NCBI GenBank assembly: GCA_016784195.1
Contig: JADHVE010000044.1
Coordinates: forward strand, 1-10,098
Length of the DNA stretch: 10,098 nt
Reading direction: 5' to 3'
Source: Candidatus Woesearchaeota archaeon
GTDB taxonomy: Archaea; Nanobdellota; Nanobdellia; Woesearchaeales; GW2011-AR4
This document shows, in pieces, positions 1-10,098 of this stretch. Each line of letters starts with the position of its first letter. Positions within the stretch are counted from its first letter, which is position 1. A program made the position numbers and the translations under genes. The notes below the pieces were generated by a model. That model had not been told where the DNA came from. It saw only the letters and a list, made by a program, of their open reading frames with translations, and did no database searches.

Positions 1-1
1 A

Positions 2-1309
2 ATATCAGGTACCAGTGTGAATGCGTACATTAATGAAAATCTCGTTTTCAGTGGCATTCCAGATGAAGGCAGCATTATAAATGCACAGGGAAATTTTACA
101 TCAGGAACTAATAAGGTGAGGTATACTCAATCTTATGCAAACTGCCCTGGTGATGACGGAACAACCCATGTTATTCTGACATACAAAACCGCACAAATGC
201 AGACAATCAGCAGCAAAACTGAATTCCCTCTAGCAGTTGTATATGCAGATGGAAGGATAAATGATTATGAAAAGCCAATATTTACCCCAAATGTGGATAT
301 AAGCGAGATGAACATAAGCCTAAATGTCAAAGCAAGCTCTGTTGACCTTGATTTCAGGTTAAACGGTATGGAATTTAATATTGGAAGTAAAGATGTAATA
401 AATAATCATGTTGGGTGGAGCGATGATGAGATTAAGAATAATTTATCTGCAAATGGGCTTTCTTATAGTGATTTAACAGACACTTATTTCTATTTTGTAT
501 TTGATTTTCTTCCTGAAAACAACAACGTTACAATATTCGAAAATTCAGGTGTAAATATTGAAGGCAATCTGGGCATGGAGCTTCCTTTTGGCTCAATAGA
601 CATAAGCCAGACAATTGATGTAGCATCGCAAAATGATCCAACTGGATGGAGCTGGTGCTCTGACTCTTACCATGATGTTGACTGGACATTTAATGTTCCA
701 TCTAACTCAACTCATTTATACTCAGACTGGCTTATCGGATGGTGCTGGGCAAATGATGCTGATCAAATAGCGAAGGCCAATGGAATAGACTTATACAGGC
801 ATATAGAAGGTAATCCTGGATCAGATCCGTTTATAGAGGCATTTGCCCGATTCGGGTATACTAAAGATGTCGTATCTGGAAGCATAGTCGCAGGACAAAA
901 CACATTTTCATTACAGTTTGGTTCTGATTATTCAACAAAGCCGTCCATATCCTACGGAGAAAATGTTTTCTTTATACCTAACAGCGTAAGCTACAGTTCA
1001 GTTTTAGAAGAAGCAGAAGGATGCACATGGGCAGTCCAAATCTATGATGGCAGTAAAAAAACCATAAAGGTTCCAAAAGGCTATAGTGGAAGCAACAACT
1101 GCATATACAACACAACTAACATAGCATACAACAATAAGGATTCACTGCAGGTTGTAGCTTTAAGAATATTTGAGCTACTGGATTTTGATGATAACGGAAA
1201 TGTGGATTTGTTGGTAAGTGATGATGATTTAGAAATAGAAACCATAGTTATCTCCAAGGTCCCTTCCTTATGGGGCCCTGCAATTGTAGAAATCAGAGTA
1301 TGGGAATAA
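2..1309 (+). CDS. Large extracellular protein, 5'-truncated by window edge
   Basis: The reading frame is open to the left edge. A GTG at 17 is the first possible start, but codons before it (I-S-G-T-S) are also open, so the gene probably begins outside the window. I do not recognise the family. Counting the GTG as residue 1, the 430 residues are acidic and rich in Asn, Ser, Asp and aromatics. They contain several N-glycosylation sequons (N26, N99, N142, N170, N230, N365) and five Cys (43, 214, 243, 336, 362), which points to a location outside the cell. Residues 211-244 hold six Trp between and around C214 and C243. Residues 389-397 read DFDDNGNVD, an EF-hand/dockerin-like calcium loop. There is no C-terminal membrane helix, so any anchor must be at the missing N-terminus. 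The next gene follows after 16 bases, so the two are probably co-transcribed. By context it may be a minor pilin or adhesin (inference). Confidence 0.75.
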   Translation: MSGTSVNAYINENLVFSGIPDEGSIINAQGNFTSGTNKVRYTQSYANCPGDDGTTHVILTYKTAQMQTISSKTEFPLAVVYADGRINDYEKPIFTPNVDISEMNISLNVKASSVDLDFRLNGMEFNIGSKDVINNHVGWSDDEIKNNLSANGLSYSDLTDTYFYFVFDFLPENNNVTIFENSGVNIEGNLGMELPFGSIDISQTIDVASQNDPTGWSWCSDSYHDVDWTFNVPSNSTHLYSDWLIGWCWANDADQIAKANGIDLYRHIEGNPGSDPFIEAFARFGYTKDVVSGSIVAGQNTFSLQFGSDYSTKPSISYGENVFFIPNSVSYSSVLEEAEGCTWAVQIYDGSKKTIKVPKGYSGSNNCIYNTTNIAYNNKDSLQVVALRIFELLDFDDNGNVDLLVSDDDLEIETIVISKVPSLWGPAIVEIRVWE

Positions 1310-4300
1310 ATAAAAATTGTAAACAATGTTCAAAAAAAATAACAAAAAAGGCATATTTTTTACAGTAGCTGCTATTGTTTTGTCAGTAGTAATTATCCTT
1401 TCATTCACAGCCGTAGAATACAGGCTAAAAGAAAAGATGGATGTCATAGAAACGAGAATAACAACAATGAACAACTTCATTAAAGACATAGAGCAGGACC
1501 TGCAAAAAGGAGTATATATTGCTTCTTTCAGGGCTTTCTTAGGCATGAGCCAGTACATTGCGTCAAACGGAACCTACATAGACAATGTAGAAAACACATT
1601 CAACGAGCTGATACTAAATGGAACAATAAACAATCAAAAAGTATCTTTGATGACAGATTCAACATTCACTGACTGGGTAAATAAAATACAGCTAGAAGCA
1701 GATAAAATAGACATAATCGTAAATTTTAATGTAGATGACGTCACAATCAGCCAGGATCAGCCTTGGCACGTCCAGGTTGACATAGATATTGATATGGAAG
1801 TGAATGACAAAAAACAGACTTCTTCATGGAATATGAACAAAAACATAAAAACAAACATCAGCATAGTAGGCTTAGAAGATCCAGTATATGTCATAAACTC
1901 ATACGGCCGTATAATAAACTCAATCAGGATATCTCCTTTTGAGCAGTTCGCAACAGGCAGTAATGTCGATAACCTGTTAACGCAAATGAATGAATCCTAT
2001 TATATTACTTCAAATATGTCCCCTACATTTTTGATGAGGATGGAAGGCAACTTAGCAGGCTCAGAAATTGGCATTGAAAGCCTTGTTAATCTGCAGGAAT
2101 TCATAGACCAAGGATTGACAACAAAAGACAGGAGCACAGTAGATTATATCTATTTTGGCAACCAGACAACAACCAATTACAGAATTAATGGAACTCCCTC
2201 ATGGTTTAAATTAGACTTTGAACATTTATCAGTCTATGATGTTGAACATTTAACTTCCTGATATTAGTGCGTTGTCAGATAATTATTTCACGATTTTATC
2301 CGATAAAAAATAACCATTAAATAAAAAACACCAGCAAAAAACAGCCAATAGTTCACAAACAAAATCACAATTATAGCAAATGACGCGCTTTAAATAATAA
2401 AACAGTCATTTGCTTGTTACAAATAGCATTAAGTATAGTTGTGAACATGATATGTTAATATTTTTATTTTAAATTTTAATGATAAATTAAAAAAAATACT
2501 CAAATAATTATATAGTATTGTAGAACTCGAGGGTAAAAAATATTAAATAAAAGTATGCAAAATGATTTATGGGCAAAACAAAGTCCTGCATTAAGCAAAA
2601 CCTTTTTAAATTAAAAGACTTATAATTTATTAAAATGGCTGCAAATGGTTTTATTATAGAAACAGGTGTTGACAAGCTGGTAAGATTAGTCAAAGAAAGG
2701 GCAAGAATTTCTATGGAAGACGCTGCAAAACAATTAGGTCTAAGCTTAACTATAATCGAAGAGTGGGCGGATTTTCTTGAAGAAGAAGGCATTATAAGCA
2801 TAGAATACAAGTTCACAAAACCATTCCTTGTAGAAAGAAAGCTGACCAAAATACAGATAGATAAAAAAGCAAAAGAATTCACAAGTGAAAGAGAATTATT
2901 CGTAAGAAAAGCAGAAGGCACTCTCCACTTTTTAGAGAGGGAAGCTGAAAAATTAAAAACAGTGAAATCAGAGTTTGACAAGCTAAAAAAAGATCTAGGT
3001 ATAGAAACAGAAAGTGTAAAAAATGAGATTGCTCAGCTGGAAAAATACCGCGAGATTAAAGCAAATCTTGACGCACAGATACAAAAGCTAAGATCGGAGT
3101 CTGAAAACAAGATTGGTGATATGACTCAAAGAATTCTCAGAGAACAAAAAAAATATTATGATATCTTAAATGAGGCAAAAAAAGAGGCAAAAAACCTAAA
3201 AAAGGAAAAGAAGGCAGCATTGTCAATGGAAGAAAGTGAAAAGATTCTTAGAGAAAGGCTAAACAGCCTAAGCACAATGATAAACAGGATAGAAAAGAAA
3301 ATGGCAGATGAAGATTCAGCAATTCAGTATTCTGAGCAGCACATAGAACAATTAAAAAATATGGCTGATTCGATGAATCAAAACTTAGAAAAAGAAAAAG
3401 GCATCTTTGAGCCATTAGTAAAACAAAGTCAGGAGCAGGAAAAAAAGATAAAAGAATGGCAGGAAAAAATACTAAATCAGGTTTCAGAAAAAGAAAGCAA
3501 GCTGGATACTGCAAAAAAAGCCTCTGAAAAATTTAAAAAGTTCTTTGATAAAAAGATGAAGGTTGCAGATTTAATAGACAAAGTGAATCAAGACAGGGAT
3601 GACATGGAAAAAGAATTGACTGAATTAGTCAAAAAAGCAAGATCATTCCAGCTAGCCTCAAAATCAACAGATATTGGAAAAGAAATGCTAAACATGGAAA
3701 AAAAATTCAGAGAGGTGGATAAAAAGAAAGGTCTTTTTGAGAAAGAATTTAAAAAACTGGGAATGATATTCAAAAAAAACAGTAAAATAAAAAACGCAAA
3801 AAAGAAGAGTAGATAAATCAGCTACAGAAAAATATTACTGATAAAAAATAGTGGTTCGAAATTAATTCAAAAAAAAAGGGGCGTTAGATGGAGCATAAAA
3901 AAGAGGAGAGGTATACAGGTCGCAATAGGCACTCTTTAGCATCTAAAAGAACCGCAACTGAATCTCAAGAATCGAAAAAAAATCCAGAGCACATAGCTGT
4001 TAAAAAATCAGCAAAAAGAAAAGAAAAAAAGATTTCTGCAGCAGAATCAATAGGAGAAAAAGAAAAACCCACAGGAATAGTAGCAACCTATGACTTTATC
4101 TCCGACAATATCCCCATAACAATTATAATCCGCAAACAGCCGGAAGAATTTGTACTGATTTATCAAATTTCAATCTCATGCATAAGCAAACATACGGAAA
4201 TTGTTCTGGAAAAAATCAGAAGAGAACTAACAACCCAGGTTAGTTTAGGGATGATTGACATCCTAAGCATCAAAGATTCCGGAGCTATTGAAAAAAAGTT

Positions 4301-7300
4301 CATAGAAGCAATAACCATTCTGTTAAAAAAATATTTCCCGGACTCCAATGAAAAAACATCAAGTTTCTTACGCTCATATTTAATTCAAAAAAGTCTAGGT
4401 CTTGGAAAAATAGAGATTCTTTTAGACGACCCAGACCTTGAAGAAATTGCGATAAACAGTGCAAAAGACGCAGTATGGGTCTACCACAAAAATTACGGCT
4501 GGCTAAAAACAACCATAACAATAGATAATGAAGAGCAAACCAAGTATTATGCCTCCATGATTGGCAGAAGAGTTGGCAGGCAGCTCACTTTATTAAATCC
4601 ATTGATGGATGCTCATCTGGAAAAAGGAGATAGGGTCAATGCTACCCTCTCACCAATTTCAGTTGCAGGAAACACAATCACCTTAAGAAAGTTCGCTGCT
4701 AAGCCGTGGACAATAACAGACTTTATAACATCAGAAACAATATCTCCTGCTGCCGCTTCCTTAATATGGCTGGGCGTTCAATTCGAATTATCCGCACTTA
4801 TTTCCGGAGGAACAGCAACAGGCAAGACATCTATGCTTAATGTAGTAACCAATTTCTTCCCCCCTAATCAAAGAATTATCAGCATAGAAGACACCCGCGA
4901 GATTAGGCTGCCAAAATTCCTGCACTGGGTTCCAATGATAACCCGGCTTCCAAATTCTGAAGGCAAAGGTGAAATTTCAATGCTTGACCTACTGGTAAAC
5001 TCATTAAGGATGAGACCAGACAGGATAATTGTTGGAGAAATCAGGCGTAAAAAGGAAGCAGAGGTTTTATTTGAAGCTATCCATACAGGCCATTCTGTCT
5101 ATGCCACAGTCCACGCAGATGATACATCCGAAACAATAACCCGGCTGACTAATCCCCCAATAGAAATCCCGAAAACAATGCTTCCAGCTATATCGATGAT
5201 AATTGTCCAGTACCGAAACAGGCGCACAGGAATAAGGAGAACATTCCAGGTTTCTGAAATTCTTCCAAACTCAGAGCCCAATATATTGATGCAGCTGGAC
5301 TTGAAAACAGGCAGATTAAATAAAGTAAACAAATCAAAATCATTAATGAGCACAATAGAGTTGTTCACAGGCTTGTCCCGGCCTAAGATAAATAAACTGT
5401 TAAAAGAAAAAGAAGCTGTTCTAAAATGGCTTGTTAAACAAAATATCAACACAGTAGACTCTGTCGGCAGGATTATGGCCGGTTATTACACAGATAAAGA
5501 GGAACTAATGAAATTCGTAAGATCCAATAAACCGTTTAAATGAGTTTTCATTAAAGCTAAACACATTCCAGGGGTGATTACAATTACATATGCCATTTTT
5601 GAAAGAATTGCCAGAAGTATGCCTACCTTAAATACAAAATTAAAAAAAGCAGGCATAGACGACACACCCGCAGAGTTTATAAAAAAAACATTTCTTGCTG
5701 CATTCTATATGGCTACTGGAATAATTGTGTTTTTATTTCTAATTTTAGCAAAATACAACCTGCTGAAAGGAATATTATTCATCTTTGTTCCTATACTATT
5801 TATCTTTCTTTTCTTTTACATGTTAAAGTTCCCTGACATCAAAATAGAAAAAAAGGAGAAAGAGATCAGCAAAGAGATTGTCTTTGCAGGACGCTATCTT
5901 ATAATTGAGCTTGAATCAGGAGTTGCACTCTACAATGCTTTGGTAAATATTTCAAAAAACTATGAGAGTATTGGCAAATACTTCAAAGAGATAACTGACA
6001 AAGTAGATTTAGGAACTCCCCTTGAAGAAGCACTAAACGAAGCAGTAGAGTTTATACCTTCAGACGACTTCAGGAGGATACTCTGGCAGATCCTTAACTC
6101 ATTGAGAACAGGTTCTGATGTAGGGCAGTCCCTGAATGCGGTAATAGAGCAAATAGTAAAAGAGCAGACAATTAAAGTCAATACATATGGAAGAAAACTA
6201 AACCCCCTGGCAATGTTTTACATGATAATTGCAATTATACTGCCTTCATTAGGAGTCACAATGTTGATCATCTTATCTTCATTTGTAGAATTCGAGCTGA
6301 ACATGACAATTTTGATGGTTATAGCCTGCTTTTTGGGATTTATCCAGTTTATGTTCATGTCAATAATAAAATTTTCCAGGCCGGCCATAGACTTTTAAAA
6401 TGTTTAACCTAAAAATATTCAAAAAAAAGGAGGAAAAGAAAGCAAAAGATAAAGATAGCGAGTTAAAGAATCTTAAAGAAAATCCGAAAGAAACAAGAAT
6501 TGAATATTTTAAAAAACAAGCAAAAAAAAGAGAAGCAAAAAGGATAATCGCTCAGGAAAAAAGGCACCGCCTGAAATTCTACATAGAAAAAGCAGGCCTT
6601 GGGACAAACCATAAAATAATCTCTAAAAGGCTGTTTAATTTATGCGTCTTCATAAATCTGGCAATTTCAGCTTATCTGATTTATTATTTCTCAGTTAATT
6701 TTGGCTATACCTGGAATAAAATAGTAACTGCAATGTTAAGCTTATGGGTTTTTGTTTTCACCATATTATTATTTACTATGTGGGCTATATTTTACCTAAG
6801 CCTGGATTTAAAAGTATTCAAAAGAAAAATAGACATAGAAGATGTTCTTCCTGATTTCCTGCAGTTAACAGCATCAAACATAAAAGCAGGCATGACCATC
6901 GATCGAGCCTTATGGTATGCCGTACGTCCAAGATTCGGAGTTTTAGCAAAAGAGATAGAGCAAGTGGCAAAAGAAACAATGAGCGGCAAGGATCTAAAAC
7001 AAGCCCTGCAGGATTTTGCTGCAAAATACAATTCTGTAGTCTTAAAGCGTTCTATCAGCCTGCTCATAGAGGGCATAGAAGCAGGCGGTGAAATTGGAAA
7101 CCTACTGATAAAGATTTCAGCAAACATCCAGGAAACAAAAATAATGAAGCAGGAAATGTCAGCAAACGTTACAACCTATGTGATTTTTATCTCATTTGCA
7201 TCTGTTACTGCGGCTCCATTTTTATTTGCGCTCTCAGGGGTCTTGATACAAGTCATCCATGGACTTGGCTCGACAATGGGCAATGTGGGTGGTGCTGCTT

Positions 7301-10098
7301 CTACAGGTATGGCATTAAGCTTCAAGGGAACAGGAATAGGTTATAGTGATTTCAGAATTTTTGCTGTTGTTACATTGCTCATAACTTCATTCTTCTCGGC
7401 TTCTATAATAGCCACGATAAAAAAAGGCAATATAAAAGCAGGCTTCAAATATATACCTGTTTTTATGATTTCGTCTATTTCTTTATATTTCATAGCGCAA
7501 TCAATTTTAAATTTAACTTTAGGTATGTTTTTTTAGTAAGATTTAAATATGAGTTGTTCAAATAGTAGTATAGCATAAATAAACAAGTATCAATTTCAAA
7601 AACGAGGTGATTTCATGAATAGAAAAGCTCAGGCAGCCATGGAGTTTTTAATGACTTATGGTTGGGCAATCCTGGTAGTTCTCGCGGCTATTGCTGCACT
7701 AGCATATTTTGGTGTTTTAAGTCCGGAAAAATTCTTGCCGGAAAAATGTCTGATAGAAACTGGATTTACTTGTATAAGTTCTAAAGTAGAATCTGCGCAG
7801 TCAACACTGATATTCCAAAATAGTTATGGAAAAAGTGTGGTTATTGACAGCGTCGATATCGGAGGATGCTCTAAAACATTCAGCACAAGTTTATCAAGTG
7901 AGGGAGAAGGCACATTTGTTGTGATAGGATGCTCCAATGGTGATGTAAAAGAAGTATTCAAAGGCGACTTGATTATAAAATATACAGAAACACGCACTAA
8001 TCTCTCAAAAACTGCATATGGTCAGATAAATACCAAGATAGAATAAAAATAAAAAACAATTAGAGGTGATATTAAATGTTTAAAAAAGGACAAGCAGCCA
8101 TGGAATTTTTAATGACTTATGGCTGGGCAATTTTAGTAGTATTAGTAGCAGTTGGAGCTTTGGCATATTTTGGTGTTTTAAGCCCGGATCAGTTTCTGCC
8201 AAGTAAATGTACATTACCATCTGGAATAGGATGTGTAGACCATAAAGCAACTACTACTGGAGTAACAGTCGTGCTAAGAAATGGCTTAGGTTATGACATG
8301 AGTGGAATTACTGTAAGTGTCGGTAGCTGTGGTACTGATAACGCACCAGCAACAATGGCAAACGGTGAAAAAGCCCAATACGATATTACATGCGCTTTAA
8401 CAGGCTCAAAATTCAGCGACGACGTTAACGTGACTTATACACTAGCTGACACAGGTCTTGAACACACAGCCCGTGGCACAATAACAACAAAGATAGAATA
8501 AGCCAGTTAATTATTTTATTTTTTTATTTATTTTATATTTCTCCTAAATCTAAATATATTACTTAAGTTATTATTTTTCATCAATATTTATTTTTTATCC
8601 TTGTTTTTTTAGCCATTAGACACTTTTCCACAATTAGAAGGGTGTTTTTTTTATTTTTTGTATCTTTTTTAGTTTTTAAAATTTTAATTGATATAAATGC
8701 CAATCAGTTATGAACTGGGTTTATTTATGCAACGTAGGTATTTTGATTAATGATTGTTATTATTGGTAAATTTTTTATTGAATATTTTAGTATTGCTTAA
8801 AAAATTATTTTGATTTGATTATTCTGTTATTATTGAACCATAACCCACAGCAGAGCTATAATCTCCCATTACATCTCCTGAGGTGTAATATTTCAGCAAT
8901 TTCGCGTGTTTTCTTCCCAATTGACTGCAAACTTCAACCATCACAGCTATGGGATATTTGCCGCAAACAGTAGCTCCTGTCTGCTCTGTATACTCAAGAA
9001 ATCTGTAAGCATCAAGGTTTTTTATGTGCTTTATAGCCTTATTATCCAGATCATATAAATTGTCCTTCACATCAGTTTGGAACGGAAAATAGCCGTAATT
9101 TACGCCATAATGGGTAAAATCTGACGAAGCAATGATACATATTTTTTTATTTTCTTCCTTAATTGTTTTTACAATATTTTTTGCCAATTCATCATAAGGA
9201 ACATCAGAAGATACTATGATAGGAACTATCTTTATCTCACTTTCTTTACTTATATACTGCAAAAAAGGCAATTGCACCTCTATGGAATGCTCTTGAGCAT
9301 GTGCTTCCTCATTTGGTTTTAAGCCAGTATTCCTCATTATAGACTCTCCAAAAGTTCTATCATTCTTCACCACACCTAATGGAGTCTCCCAATCCCTTAA
9401 AGATATACAAGAGCCATACCCAGAATGACTTAAACCAAGAATAATAAAAGTCTCAGGCAGCTTATTTTCCACTATCTCTTTATACGCATAAGCTGCGCAA
9501 GGGCCTGAAAATCCATATCCTGCATGAGGGGCTATAACCCCCAGAATATCTCTTCCTTTTCTAGCCTCATGCAGTTTACCGGGCCCAAATTCTGATAAAA
9601 AACAGCCCTTTATCTGTTCTGTTAAAGCTTCTTTCTCTGCCTCATAAAACATTCCGGCTGCAAAAGATTTTCTTGCCATAAAACTAAAGAAGATTATTTT
9701 GTTTAAAAAGTTTGTTAAATACTAGATTTTTATTTATAGAGAAACAACTTCAGAATTAGGCATATTGCTGGCAGTAGTTATTGGAATTTTTTTAGTGAAA
9801 AAACTACAGAATCAATAAAAAAGAAAAAGATAATAAAGAAAAAAATTATTTTATTTTTTCTTCTTCACAACCACAAAGTAAGTTATCAACCCAATCACTA
9901 TTATAGCTCCGAATATTATCCATGCAACTGGCATCTTTTCTTGTTCAGGCTGTGGTAATTCTGGTAATTCTGTTGGTTTTTCCACAGGCTTAACTTCTTC
10001 TGTTGGAGCTACATCTTCTAGGGATATGATGTATAAATTTCATAGATGTCATTAATTTCAACCACATTAGAATTGTAGAGATATGCCAACCCGGCAAA

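Overview
The window looks like AT-rich archaeal DNA, most likely from a DPANN lineage of the Woesearchaeota/Pacearchaeota kind. The reasons are two pilins with the archaeal class III signal peptide and the QAAMEFLMTYGWAIL stalk, a VirB11/TadA-type archaeal secretion ATPase followed by two separate T2SSF membrane proteins, archaeal TATA-box promoters with leaderless starts, and U-rich terminators. The lineage is judged from recalled protein style, not from a search.

Layout. At 2-2261 two plus-strand genes encode extracellular, sequon-rich proteins: one is cut by the left edge and the other has a single N-terminal membrane helix. A 373-base gap (2262-2634) holds an unusual cluster of inverted repeats and then a leaderless promoter. 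From 2635 to 7536 four plus-strand genes form the core machine: a winged-helix plus coiled-coil protein, the hexameric ATPase, and two T2SSF (TadC/PilC-like) platform proteins. From 7541 to 8501 a separate unit with its own TATA box and strong Shine-Dalgarno sites encodes two paralogous prepilins. A T-rich, gene-free stretch (8502-8818) carries terminators. On the minus strand, 8819-9679 encodes a MEMO1-family protein (AmmeMemoRadiSam protein B type) behind a leaderless promoter. At the right edge, 9851-10098 on the minus strand holds the C-terminal end of a surface protein with a P/E-rich linker and a membrane anchor, apparently broken by a one-base frameshift.

How it fits together (inference). 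The ATPase drives assembly of pilin subunits through a platform made of two T2SSF proteins. The two pilins share stalks and four Cys positions but have diverged heads, and would form or cap the filament. The proteins at 2-2261 are candidate minor pilin or adhesin partners. The winged-helix/coiled-coil protein is the least understood member and may regulate or scaffold the system. No prepilin peptidase and no archaellum-specific gene is visible in the window, so this looks like a type IV pilus or Tad-like system, not an archaellum. The MEMO1-like gene and the anchored surface protein are convergent neighbours with no evident functional link.
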